This document shows positions 1-7,900 of a DNA stretch of 13,579 nucleotides, piece by piece. The stretch covers positions 1 to 13,579 of the forward strand of contig CALZHO010000011.1 of assembly GCA_945787425.1 (NCBI GenBank). The letters run 5' to 3'. The stretch comes from an uncultured Bacteroidales bacterium. Its GTDB lineage: Bacteria > Bacteroidota > Bacteroidia > Bacteroidales > Paludibacteraceae. The translations under genes and the position numbers were made by a program. The notes below the pieces were generated by a model, which saw nothing but the letters and a program-made list of their open reading frames with translations, did no database searches and had not been told where the DNA came from. Numbering within the stretch: position 1 is the stretch's first letter; every line of letters starts with the position of its first letter.

Positions 1-434
1 GTGAAAATAATGGCAAAAGGAATCTCGTTCTCGCCCAACCACTCCATAAACTCCAAGTCAATCTGCTGTGGCTCGTGGCGACAGTCCACCAAGACGAATA
101 GACTCACCAGCGCTTCGCGCAATAGGCAGTAGCGCTCAATCATCATTTTGAGTTTGGCGCGCTGCTTCTTGCCTGCTTGGGCAAAACCATAACCTGGCAA
201 GTCCACCAGATGCCAATGCGTGTCGGTGCCTGCATTGATGAGGAAGTGGTTGATGAGCAATGTCTTGCCTGGCTTCTGACTGGTCTTTGCCAGTTTGGGG
301 TTATGCGTGAGCATATTGATAAGACTGGACTTGCCCACATTGCTTCGACCAATGAATGCGTATTCAGGGATAGTCGTCTGCGGACATTGCATCACGTCAG
401 GACTGGAAATAACAAAGGATGCCGAAGTAATCAT
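1..434 (-). CDS. engB: EngB/YsxC ribosome-biogenesis GTP-binding protein, 3' end cut by window edge
   Basis: Essential TRAFAC-class GTPase that assists assembly of the large ribosomal subunit in the cytoplasm. Only the first 144 codons are in the window. The G1 P-loop GRSNVGKSS is at residues 29-37, the EngB-typical KPGKT stretch follows at about 54-58, and G3 DLPGYG is at 78-83. [17 protein letters not shown] matches the family's strand before G4, and the G4 TK.D motif would lie beyond base 1. The start is ATG at 434. Upstream in the same frame there is a TAA at 450-452 and no other ATG, so this start is well fixed. It lies 33 bases after the stop of the upstream outer-membrane gene with no promoter visible, so it is probably co-transcribed with it. 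Family identity is very secure; the missing C-terminus is only the window boundary. Confidence 0.95.
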   Translation of the reverse strand, partial: MITSASFVISSPDVMQCPQTTIPEYAFIGRSNVGKSSLINMLTHNPKLAKTSQKPGKTLLINHFLINAGTDTHWHLVDLPGYGFAQAGKKQRAKLKMMIERYCLLREALVSLFVLVDCRHEPQQIDLEFMEWLGENEIPFAIIF

Positions 435-467
435 ATCTATGGTTGTTGGTTATGCAATTTCTGCTTA

Positions 468-1214
468 TCACTTGAAGAACAGCGCCAGACCTATTGACAG
501 GGTGATAGGTCCTGAAGGGTGCTTAATCTCGCCCTTGTTGATAGCTGCCTGCTCAATAATCGTAGGCATGAGGTGTTGCGTGTATGCCGCTTCTGCAAAA
601 ACGCCGAAGTTATGAAAGATAAACCACTCTACACCTGCTGAGAAACGCAGGGTAGGAACTGCGTGATCGTAGTTGGTCATGGTGTATTCTGCATCGTTGA
701 GCGGGGTGGCATTCTTCACTTTGGCAATGGATACACCGGGTTGGATGCTCATGTAGAAATCCCATGGGTGGAAGTAGGGGCTCTCATAGAAGGCCTTGAT
801 GTCTTTTACCAATGGGAAACGATAACCTACACTCATGCCGACCTCGTTGTACCACACTTCGCCAGTCTTGAAATTCGAACCGTTGATTTCCAAGTCTGTG
901 TACTGGTTGCTGTGCGTGTCGTAGGTGATATACACAAAGGTGCCATAGTTCTTATGGTGACGCCAGCCCAAGCGCATAGCCGAATTGAATGTGGCGCCCT
1001 CAATGCCATTGGGTGTGATACCTACACCTAACACGGTAGGTAAGTCCAACGCGTCAAAGAAATCACCGAAGGTGTATTTGTCTTTGGGCGCTTCATTACT
1101 CGCTGTAATTAAGTCCTTCCCTTCAGGGGAGGATTTAGGAGCGGCTTCATTTTGAGCAAACAGTCCCACGCTCACGAGTGAGCACAGGACTGTTATTATC
1201 ATTATTCGTTTCAT
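468..1214 (-). CDS. Predicted outer-membrane beta-barrel protein, function unknown
   Basis: A 248-residue exported protein I cannot assign to a named family. Residues 1-20 form a signal peptide (basic MKR, hydrophobic core, cleavage probably at LFA/Q). From about residue 60 the protein shows alternating-polarity strands rich in aromatics and Gly (RLGWRHHKNYGTFVYITYD, VGMSVGYRFPLV, TLRFSAGVEWFIF, FGVFAEAAYTQHL, TLSIGLALFFK), as in 8- to 10-strand outer-membrane barrels of Bacteroidetes. Between signal peptide and barrel lies a low-complexity linker containing SSPEGKD, encoded by a small palindromic repeat (1111-1140) that looks inserted. The ATG at 1214 has only a weak, very close AGG upstream. 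No TAnnTTTG promoter is visible in the 99-base gap after yidC, so transcription probably continues from yidC. Porin-like, adhesin-like or structural roles are all possible. Confidence 0.8.
   Translation of the reverse strand: MKRIMIITVLCSLVSVGLFAQNEAAPKSSPEGKDLITASNEAPKDKYTFGDFFDALDLPTVLGVGITPNGIEGATFNSAMRLGWRHHKNYGTFVYITYDTHSNQYTDLEINGSNFKTGEVWYNEVGMSVGYRFPLVKDIKAFYESPYFHPWDFYMSIQPGVSIAKVKNATPLNDAEYTMTNYDHAVPTLRFSAGVEWFIFHNFGVFAEAAYTQHLMPTIIEQAAINKGEIKHPSGPITLSIGLALFFK
1111..1140. repeat. Small imperfect palindrome inside the outer-membrane protein gene
   Basis: On the coding strand this reads TCCTCCC, a 5-base loop region, then GGGAAGGA, an imperfect stem flanked by A/T-rich ends. It falls in frame just after the signal peptide and encodes KSSPEGKDLI. 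From memory, short C/G palindromes of this look, with A/T-rich flanks, are scattered through many Bacteroidota genomes; I could not check that here. Confidence 0.55.
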
Positions 1215-1227
1215 CTACCTGTAATTA

Positions 1228-1310
1228 GGTTGAAAGGTTAGAGGTGAGTGGTTAAAGGCTGGTATTATGCGGCAAAGCCGCTATTTCGTGCCTAATCGCC
1301 TCTCGCCTAC
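1228..1310. repeat. Heptamer-plus-hairpin cassette between yidC and the outer-membrane gene
   Basis: The yidC-to-outer-membrane gap is almost entirely repeat. On the plus strand, units starting with GG recur every 7 bases at 1236, 1243, 1250 and 1257 (GGTTAGA, GGTGAGT, GGTTAAA, GGCTGGT). A perfect 5-bp hairpin follows, GCGGC-AAA-GCCGC at 1269-1281. Then come units of the same general form on the opposite strand (GGCGAGA, GGCGATT on minus, about 1294-1308). The halves are loosely complementary, so the cassette can be drawn as a degenerate inverted repeat around the hairpin. The hairpin has no U-tract on the minus strand, so it is not a convincing rho-independent terminator, though it could attenuate read-through or protect the mRNA end. 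Confidence 0.6.
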
Positions 1311-1313
1311 TTG

Positions 1314-3236
1314 TTATCTCATATTCTTCTTGGCTTGTTCGCGCGCTAAACGTTGTTGCTCTCGCTGCATAGCTTCGAGGCGTGCTGCAAAGCCCGATTT
1401 CTTTTGTGTGCCTTTCTTCTTGGCATTAGCCTCCATCTCGGCAAGCACTTTCTTGTCGTCGATTGCCCAGCGGAAAATCATGGTTTGAAGAATAGTCATA
1501 AGCAGACTGACAAAATAGTAGTAGCTGAGACCTGCTGCATAATCGTTGAAGATAAAGAGGAACATCAGTGGCATGAGATACATCATCCATTTCATCATCT
1601 TCATCTCCTGCCCGCCTGCTTGTTGCTGCATCGTGATGTGTGTATAAACAATATTCACAATGGTCATTAGCAAACAGAAAAGACTGAGGTGCGTGCCGAA
1701 GATAGGAATGTGCGTATTCCATGTGATAATTGCATCGTAGGTAGAGAGGTCGTCTGCCCAGAAAAGCGATTGACCACGCAACTCAATAGCTGTAGGCAAG
1801 AACCAGAACATAGCCATCAGCACAGGGAATTGGAAGAGCATTGGCAAACAGCCCGACATTGGGCTCACGCCAGCTTTCTGATAGAGTGCCATAGTGGCTT
1901 GCTGGCGTTCTTGCATCTTCTCGGGTGGGTACTTGGCATTGATTTCATCCATCTGTGGTCTCAATACGCGCATCTTGGCACTCGACTTGTAAGATGCAAA
2001 TACGAATGGTAAGATAATCAGTTTGATTACCAAAGTCATCAACAGAATGACAATACCAATATGCAATCCCCATGAGGTGAAGAGGTCGAACATCGGAATG
2101 ACGATAATCTTGTTAATCCATGCCACGATTTTCCAACCCAGAGGCACCAACTCGTTGAGGTGGAGTCTGTCGGCTTTGTCCACATCTTTGTCGTATGCCT
2201 TGAGGGTGTTGTAGTGGTTAGGACCGAAATAGTAACGCAAGTTGGTGTTTTTTTTGCCCGTTATATCCAATGGCAGCGTGGTGGTTGTCTTATATTTCTT
2301 GATATAACGGCTGTGTTGATTGAGTGGAGTGGACTCCATAGTAGTGGATTCAAACGCATCCTCCGCAATCATCACCGTAGAGAAGAACTGATCCTTGTAC
2401 GCAATCCATTTCAAGCGCGCTGATTCGTTGGCACGGTCAGACTTCATCTCAGATAACTTCTCAATCTCACCACCGATGAACATATATTGCAATTGCGCAT
2501 ATTTCTCCTCGAACTTGCGACCTTTCTCTTGTTGTGGGATAGATTGATTCCATTGCATTTCCACAGAAGACATGTTTTGTGCTAAAGCCAATTGCATATT
2601 GTGTGGCTGAATGCTCATACCTACCATGTAATCATCAGCAGGCAGGGTATATAAGAAATCTAAATAGCAGTCCTCGATATTCGTATTGAGGCGCATGGTG
2701 AGGGTGGTCTTGCCCTCTGCATCAGTGGCTTGATTTACTTCTGTAAAATAGAGATTTTGCGTAGCCAAGATACGATTGCTGTTGGTAACGAGGGTGAAGT
2801 TGAGATTGCTCTCTTCGTTTTGGAAGAGGCAGAGGTTATTCACGCTGTCGCCATATGCTTTGTACTCTTTGAGTTCGGCTTTGGCAATACGACCACCGCG
2901 GCGATTGATGCTAATGCGCACCTTGCTGTTCTCCAATGCGATGAGTCCTTCTTCTCCTTGTGCAGCAGGAGCGAACGGACCATATACCGCAGCAACTTGC
3001 GCTGCCAGTTGGTCGGTGGTTGGTGTAGGTGCTTGCGCAGCTTTCTCTGCGTCTAATTGCTGTGCGATTTGTTGAGAGATGAGTTTTGCTTCCATTTCTT
3101 GCGCTTGAACGAGTGCAATTGAGTCTTGCACGCGCTTGCGCTCTGCCAGTTCTTCCTTAGAAGGACGATTGAGAAACGAAAATCCTACAATAATTGCGGC
3201 TATCAGTAGGAAGCCAATCCATGTGTTCTTATCCAT
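1314..3236 (-). CDS. yidC: Membrane protein insertase YidC
   Basis: YidC/Oxa1/Alb3 insertase of the inner membrane; it inserts membrane proteins alone or with SecYEG. The 640 residues match Bacteroidetes YidC, with a cleavage-free N-terminal membrane segment (about 6-22), a large periplasmic domain (about 60-360), then the conserved core from about 385. The first core helix GIVILLMTLVIKLIILP precedes SSAKMR, whose Arg423 fits the conserved positive residue of the hydrophilic groove. The cytoplasmic hairpin KYPPEKMQERQQATMALYQKAGVSPMSGCLPML and later helices around FQFPVLMAMFWFL, LSLFCLLMTIVNIVY and FVSLLMTILQTMIF follow in family order. The tail from about 590 is very basic and Gln/Ala-rich, as in ribosome-contacting YidC tails. 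The ATG at 3236 is preceded 9 bases upstream by AAGG. The leader carries a decamer array (3271-3330) and a promoter at about 3346. The usual Bacteroidetes neighbour pyrG is not adjacent here. Confidence 0.97.
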   Translation of the reverse strand: MDKNTWIGFLLIAAIIVGFSFLNRPSKEELAERKRVQDSIALVQAQEMEAKLISQQIAQQLDAEKAAQAPTPTTDQLAAQVAAVYGPFAPAAQGEEGLIALENSKVRISINRRGGRIAKAELKEYKAYGDSVNNLCLFQNEESNLNFTLVTNSNRILATQNLYFTEVNQATDAEGKTTLTMRLNTNIEDCYLDFLYTLPADDYMVGMSIQPHNMQLALAQNMSSVEMQWNQSIPQQEKGRKFEEKYAQLQYMFIGGEIEKLSEMKSDRANESARLKWIAYKDQFFSTVMIAEDAFESTTMESTPLNQHSRYIKKYKTTTTLPLDITGKKNTNLRYYFGPNHYNTLKAYDKDVDKADRLHLNELVPLGWKIVAWINKIIVIPMFDLFTSWGLHIGIVILLMTLVIKLIILPFVFASYKSSAKMRVLRPQMDEINAKYPPEKMQERQQATMALYQKAGVSPMSGCLPMLFQFPVLMAMFWFLPTAIELRGQSLFWADDLSTYDAIITWNTHIPIFGTHLSLFCLLMTIVNIVYTHITMQQQAGGQEMKMMKWMMYLMPLMFLFIFNDYAAGLSYYYFVSLLMTILQTMIFRWAIDDKKVLAEMEANAKKKGTQKKSGFAARLEAMQREQQRLAREQAKKNMR

Positions 3237-3270
3237 TATTCTATACCTTATATATTATTATGCTAAAAAA

Positions 3271-3330
3271 TGTTCAACGTGGTTCAATATTGTTCCGTAT
3301 TGTTCAACGTGATTCAATATTGCTCATTTT
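3271..3330. repeat. Six tandem 10-bp units in the yidC leader
   Basis: Reading the plus strand in steps of 10 from 3271 gives TGTTCAACGT, GGTTCAATAT, TGTTCCGTAT, TGTTCAACGT, GATTCAATAT and TGCTCATTTT. Five of the six contain TTC at the same offset, and the set is also a 30-bp direct repeat (3271-3300 and 3301-3330). It lies between the inferred yidC transcription start (about 3339) and the yidC ATG, so it would be transcribed as leader RNA. Units one helical turn apart suggest either a binding array on one face of the DNA or simply a minisatellite. Confidence 0.7.
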
Positions 3331-3345
3331 GCGCGAAAAACCGTG

Positions 3346-3376
3346 CAAAGGTACTAAAAAAAACTGAAATTTGAAA
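3346..3376 (-). promoter_or_regulatory. Probable yidC promoter (Bacteroidetes type, weak -33)
   Basis: On the minus strand TACCTTTG (3353 to 3346) matches the -7 consensus TAnnTTTG exactly. At the expected 19-base distance there is TTTC (3376-3373) instead of TTTG, so the -33 box is imperfect. It faces yidC, leaving a leader of about 100 bases, and is divergent from the tRNA promoter. Confidence 0.6.
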
Positions 3377-3413
3377 GAAAATCAAGAAAAAATGCATTTT
3401 TTTTCAAAATTAT

Positions 3414-3444
3414 TTTGTCATGTCAAAAAAAAGCAGTACCTTTG
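3414..3444 (+). promoter_or_regulatory. tRNA-Pro promoter, near-perfect Bacteroidetes consensus
   Basis: TTTG at 3414-3417, a 19-base spacer, and TACCTTTG at 3437-3444 match the TTTG/N19/TAnnTTTG form recognised by the primary sigma factor of Bacteroidetes. Transcription should begin about 7 bases downstream, giving a 5' leader of about 20 bases before the tRNA. Confidence 0.8.
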
Positions 3445-3449
3445 CACCC

Positions 3450-3467
3450 GCTTTCGAGAGAGAAAGC
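3450..3467 (+). other. Hairpin in the 5' leader of the tRNA precursor
   Basis: GCTTTC (3450-3455) and GAAAGC (3462-3467) form a perfect 6-bp stem around a 6-base loop, ending three bases before the mature tRNA 5' end. It overlaps the inferred start of transcription. It could influence RNase P processing or leader decay; no function is shown. Confidence 0.5.
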
Positions 3468-3470
3468 ATG

Positions 3471-3545
3471 CGGGATGTAGTTCAGCCCGGTTAGAATGCC
3501 TGCTTTGGGAGCAGGAGGTCGTGAGTTCGAATCTCGCCATCCCGA
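3471..3545 (+). tRNA. tRNA-Pro (anticodon TGG)
   Basis: A 75-base cloverleaf. The 7-bp acceptor stem CGGGATG/CATCCCG pairs fully, followed by discriminator A at 3545. The D-arm begins TAGTTCAG. The anticodon stem CCTGC/GCAGG encloses TTTGGGA, giving anticodon TGG, which reads CCA and, by U34 wobble, other proline codons. The T-arm GTGAG/CTCGC encloses TTCGAAT. The 3' CCA is not encoded (CTA follows), so it must be added by a nucleotidyltransferase. It has its own promoter and terminator, so it is a single-gene unit. Confidence 0.97.
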
Positions 3546-3559
3546 CTAACAAAAGAAAT

Positions 3560-3595
3560 AACCATCTGATTTTCAGGTGGTTGTTTTGTTTTTTT
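3560..3595 (+). terminator. Rho-independent terminator of tRNA-Pro
   Basis: AACCATCTGA (3560-3569) pairs with TCAGGTGGTT (3573-3582), a 10-bp stem with one wobble pair and a TTT loop. A T-rich run to 3595 with only two interruptions follows. Confidence 0.88.
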
Positions 3596-3631
3596 CTCTG
3601 TATTATGTGTTTAATGATCTAAGTGATACAT

Positions 3632-3659
3632 AAAAAAAACGGGCGCGCCCGTTTTTTTT
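3632..3659. terminator. Perfect 28-bp palindromic bidirectional terminator at the mnmA stop
   Basis: Eight A, then CGGGCGCGCCCG, then eight T make a perfect palindrome centred at 3645/3646. The U-tract therefore works on both strands. On the minus strand it ends mnmA, whose TAA (3658-3660) overlaps the outer A/T arm. On the plus strand it backs up the tRNA terminator 37 bases upstream. Confidence 0.92.
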
Positions 3660-4797
3660 ATTGAATAATTCCACCACCTACTACGAGGTTGTCTTTGTAC
3701 ATCACCAATGACTGACCTGGTGTTACACCCCAAACGGGAGTGGAGAAGGTGATGGAAGCCCCCTCCAACTCCACTCCAAGGGGGAGAGTAGGCAATGGGC
3801 AATGGGCTATTGGTGATTGGCTATTGGTGATTGGCAAAATGTGGGCATCAACGGCAGGCGACCTATAGCGGATACGAGCCAGTACCTCGGGCGACTCGTG
3901 GAGCCAGTCCCAGTCGCGGATACGCACATGGGCAATCATGGCCTCTGTGGTGAGTAAGTCTTCGCGATCGCCCAACGTAACACGGTTATTCTCAGCGTCA
4001 ATCTTCGTCACAAACTTAGGACTTCCCAATGCAATACCCAATCCCTTGCGCTGACCAATCGTATAATGGCAGTAGCCTTGATGCATGCCTAATATATTTC
4101 CTTGATTATCAATATATTCGCCTTTTGTGACGGATACTCCTTGCTTGGCAAGGAATGTGCGATAATCGTTGTTCGGTACAAAGCAAATCTCCTGACTCTC
4201 TGCCTTCTTGCTCAATGCCTCAAAGCCGTGTGCAAGAGCAATCTGTCGAACCTGTTTCTTGGTCAGCTCACCCAATGGGAAAAGCGTGTGGCGGAGGTTT
4301 TCTTCCGTGAGCATCCATAGGAAATAGGTCTGGTCCTTTTGGGTGTCTACAGCGTTTTTGAGATAGGTATGTCCGCGGTATTCAGCAATCTGCGCATAGT
4401 GTCCCGTGGCAATATAATCGCAGCCATACTGCTCGGCAGCTTGCATGAGTTTGCCCCACTTGATATGCGAATTGCATAATACACAAGGATTAGGCGTGCG
4501 CCCGCATTCGTACTCGCTCACAAAATTGGCAATGACATGCTTTCGGAATGTATCACGGAAATCCAATATGTGATGCTCAAAACCCAATGTGGCAGCCATT
4601 CGTTGAGCCTCTATGATACTCTCTACCGAACAACAACCTTTTTCTTTAGCCAAACCGGATTCTTTGATTGAATCAAATGTGCGGAAGGTTGCACCTACCA
4701 ATTCATAACCCTGCTCCAGCAACAATATTGCTGCAACGGTGGAGTCTATGCCACCTGACATTCCGATGAGTACACGTTTTTTTGGGGTAGTTGCCAT
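3658..4797 (-). CDS. mnmA: tRNA-specific 2-thiouridylase MnmA
   Basis: Cytoplasmic enzyme that activates U34 of Glu, Gln and Lys tRNAs with ATP and inserts persulfide sulfur, forming s2U34. The ATP PP-loop SGGIDS is at residues 14-19. The catalytic Cys of TPNPCVLCN is at 108 (another Cys at 105), and the persulfide-bearing Cys of SQEICF is at 205. GHYAQI at 132-137 and KDQTYFL at 154-160 are family blocks. The C-terminal barrel ends TPGQSLVMY...VGGGII as expected. Between AVDAHIL and ITFSTPVWGVTPGQ there is an unusual segment rich in Pro, Ser and Leu (about residues 320-346), encoded by repeats at 3758-3835. It appears to be an in-frame insertion in a surface loop of the C-terminal domain, as length and all catalytic residues are otherwise normal. 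The ATG at 4797 lies about 14 bases after the inferred transcription start, with no Shine-Dalgarno. Confidence 0.96.
   Translation of the reverse strand: MATTPKKRVLIGMSGGIDSTVAAILLLEQGYELVGATFRTFDSIKESGLAKEKGCCSVESIIEAQRMAATLGFEHHILDFRDTFRKHVIANFVSEYECGRTPNPCVLCNSHIKWGKLMQAAEQYGCDYIATGHYAQIAEYRGHTYLKNAVDTQKDQTYFLWMLTEENLRHTLFPLGELTKKQVRQIALAHGFEALSKKAESQEICFVPNNDYRTFLAKQGVSVTKGEYIDNQGNILGMHQGYCHYTIGQRKGLGIALGSPKFVTKIDAENNRVTLGDREDLLTTEAMIAHVRIRDWDWLHESPEVLARIRYRSPAVDAHILPITNSQSPIAHCPLPTLPLGVELEGASITFSTPVWGVTPGQSLVMYKDNLVVGGGIIQ
3758..3785. repeat. C/G-rich inverted repeat inside mnmA
   Basis: CCCCCT (3759-3764) and AGGGGG (3779-3784) are inverted arms around a TCCAACTCCACTCC-type centre. In the mnmA frame it contributes LPLGVELEGA. 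It directly abuts the heptamer tract at 3791-3835, and together they mark an inserted block. Confidence 0.65.
3791..3835. repeat. Tandem heptamers inside mnmA
   Basis: Six consecutive 7-bp units start at 3791: GGCAATG twice, then GGCTATT and GGTGATT alternating twice, then GGC. The last four also form an exact 14-bp tandem duplication (3805-3818 and 3819-3832). The tract encodes ITNSQSPIAHCPLP in the mnmA frame. Seven is not a multiple of three, so each unit is read in a different phase and single-unit gain or loss would frameshift mnmA. Confidence 0.85.
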
Positions 4798-4817
4798 AGT
4801 TTATGCTAAATTTTGGA

Positions 4818-4849
4818 CAAAGGTACGAAAATATTTGCATACTTCCAAA
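4818..4849 (-). promoter_or_regulatory. mnmA promoter
   Basis: On the minus strand TTTG (4849-4846), a 20-base spacer, and TACCTTTG (4825-4818) match the Bacteroidetes promoter form. It interleaves with the oppositely directed amylase promoter, sharing bases 4834-4849. Confidence 0.78.
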
Positions 4850-4865
4850 TTTTTTAGTACCTTTG
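4834..4865 (+). promoter_or_regulatory. Amylase promoter
   Basis: TTTG at 4834-4837, a 20-base spacer, and TACCTTTG at 4858-4865 match the Bacteroidetes form. The inferred start is about 4872, leaving a short A/T-rich leader of about 23-35 bases before the two candidate ATGs. Confidence 0.78.
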
Positions 4866-4906
4866 TGCGCTTAAAATGTCAAATTTGAAAATAAATGATT
4901 ATTAAC

Positions 4907-7900
4907 ATGAGAAAAATTACTTTATTGTTATCACTTGTTTTCGCTACGATGGCGATGGCACAAGTGACCACTGTACCCGCTATTATCCAAAAAGGATACG
5001 ATGGCAAAGTGACAATTATTTTCAATCCTAATGAGGGAAACAAAGGTATGGTGGGTGCCACCGAGTGTTATGCACATACGGGTGTTACCTATGATGGAAC
5101 ATCGTGGCAAAAAGCAGGAACATGGCGCGATGGAAAAGAGAAATACAAGATGACCAAAAATGCAGAGGGTAACTGGGAACTGAAGATCACACCTAACATG
5201 CATACATATTATGGGGTGGATGCTTCCAAGGAAATTACTCAACTCTGCTTTGTATTCAATGATGGTCCTAATGGCGAGAAAGCAGGTAAAGGTGATGGCG
5301 GAAAAGATATTTTCGTTGATCTAGTGGAGAAAGGACTTTCCGCTTTGCTTGTGTCGTCTCTGCCCGAAATAGCTTCGCTCAACGATCAAACTACATTGAA
5401 TTGTTACGCAACCGAAGATGCTACGTTGACCCTGACCTTGAATGGCGAAGTGGTGACGACAGCCACTGGTCGAGAGATGAGTTATACGCACACCTTCAGC
5501 CAGCCAGGCAATCATGAATTTGTACTGACAGCTACAAATGCAAATGGTACAGCGACTGCCAAAGCAAGCACCTGCGTGCCAAGCGCACCAACGAAAGAAA
5601 ATCGTCCTGCGGGTGTCGTGAACGGTATCTACTACGATGAGAATGATCATAGCAAAGTGACCCTATGTACTTATGCAGGAGCGAAACTCACCTCCGCTAC
5701 GGGAGAGAAGAAAGAGATAGTGGTACGTGCTAAAATGCCAAGTCACTGGAAGAACACCATCAAAGCATACACTTGGACCCCTGGCGTGGATGGCAAATTT
5801 GAAGATCCTGAGCGCGATGGCGATTGGTATGTGGTGAAGAAGACTGGTACAGAAATGTACGTGATCTTTGTGAACGGAACTACATGGAATGGTGATGCCA
5901 ACCAAACAGAGGATATTATGGTTACTTCGAACACGAATATCCAAATCACTCAATCTGGTAGTGGCAAAGCCCAATATACCATTTTGGGTCGTGATATCAC
6001 GGTGAAAGCTCAGATGCCTGCTCATTGGACAGAGAACATCACAGCTCTGGTAACTCCAGCAGGAGGTGAGCAGAAGGTGGTAACACCCGCCTTGAAGGAT
6101 GGATGGTATGAGTTTACCGAGACATGCAAAGACTTGACCGTAGTGTATCGCAATGGTGCTGCTACAGAAGATAGCCATCTGTCTGAACCCATCACGCTGA
6201 CAGATAATACTATGCTGAAAGTGACACAAGAGGGCAGCGCAAAAGCAGTATGCAACCGACTGATTGCGGAGCCAGCTAAGCATGTGTTTGTAGTGGGTGA
6301 CTTCAACAACTGGACCATATCCGATGACTATCAACTCAAGCAAGCCAACGATAGTGCATACTTCTGGATTGAACTCACAGGCCTGGAGGCACAAAAAGAG
6401 TATGCTATGCAATATGTGGTAGTGCGTGCTGATGGCCAAGTGAAACGCATCTCTGACTTGTACTCAGAGAAAGTGCTCCACTCGGATGATCAATACGAGC
6501 CCAAGAAAGCGGACCCAAACTTGATGGACTATCCAAAACAAGCTGATGGCTATGTGACCGTTATTCAAACCAATAAGCCAGCATACCAATGGTCGGAAGA
6601 GACATTGAACTTCAAACGACCAGACAAGAATAATCTGGTTATCTACGAGTTGTGGGTATATGATTACACTCCAGAACGCACGTTGGCTGCGGTAGCCAGT
6701 CGCTTGGATTACTTGGTAAGTTTGGGTGTAAATGCTATTGAGTTGATGCCTGTGACCGAGTTTGATGGCAACTACAACTGGGGATACTCACCCAACCACT
6801 ATTTCGCTTTTGACAAGGCATACGGAACGCCTGAAGACATGAAGGCCTTTGTGGATACATGTCACAAGCATGGTATAGCAGTGATTGTGGATATGGTATT
6901 CAACCATGCTACAGGACTTAACCCAATGAACAAATTGTATCCTTATGGAGAGGATTTGGCATACAACCCATGGTTTAATGTGACAGCACCTCATAGCGAC
7001 AATGTATATGAAGATTGGAACCACGACTTTGCTCCAACCAAAACGATGTTCACGCGTGCGCTGCAATATTGGTTGAAGGAATATAAGGTGGACGGTTTCC
7101 GTATGGACCTCAGCCATGGTCTGTGTGGTACGACCAATAATGCAATGGTCCATATTGCTGATTATTACAACAATGGCGTCAAAGCCGTATCCGAGGATGC
7201 GTACTTTATCTTGGAGCACTGGGGTGCGAATATGGGAAGTGACCGTCCTGCGTTGGTAAAACAAGGTATGATGTGCTGGGAAAACACCAATGATGCCTAT
7301 CGCAAAACGGCTGCTGGAAATACGGGAAGCAGTTTCAGCAATGCGAACAAACTGGGTTATGTAAGTTATTGCGAAAGCCACGATGAGGAGCGTATGCAAT
7401 ACGAGGCTAAAACACGCGGTGTGGGTGATCTGAAAACCAATACCAATGCGCGTTTGAAACGTGTAGCAGCCAATGTGGTCTTCAATGTGCTGTTGGCGGG
7501 CCCACATATGATTTGGCAATTTGAGGAGATAGGATATGACTTCTCTATCAATTCCAGCGATGCCAGTCCTAATGGCACATCAAGTGATAATCGCTGTGCG
7601 AAAAAAACTCGTCCTGAGTCAAAGGGATATTTCGAGAACTCTATCCGCCGTCAGCAATTCATCAAGATAGCACAAGCTATCCACTTGAGAACAAGAATCT
7701 TGACCGATACTTTTGTGGCACAACAAAAGCCATCGAAAGTAGATATTGGCGGTAAAGCGGTGCGCACCATTCAATGGAAGAACGATGTGTTTGTAGCAGG
7801 TAACTTCCATGCAAGTAGCAATCAAACTGTGACTATACCAGAAGGCACATGGTATAACTACTACGAACAACACGCACAAACAGAAACCACCGTTACGCTG

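Noticed and set aside
1269..1281. GCGGC-AAA-GCCGC hairpin as a rho-independent terminator of yidC.
   Set aside because: The stem is only 5 bp and no U-run follows on the minus strand (ATAATACC), so intrinsic termination is not supported.
3271..3330. Two 30-bp direct repeats as a possible mini-CRISPR.
   Set aside because: The copies are adjacent with no spacer, differ internally, break down into 10-bp units, and there are no cas genes.
5663..7519. Long minus-strand open frames opposite the amylase gene (5663-6439 and 6788-7519).
   Set aside because: They lie wholly antisense to a gene with intact GH13 motifs, have Cys/His-rich unfamily-like translations, no promoter and no start signal. They are shadows.
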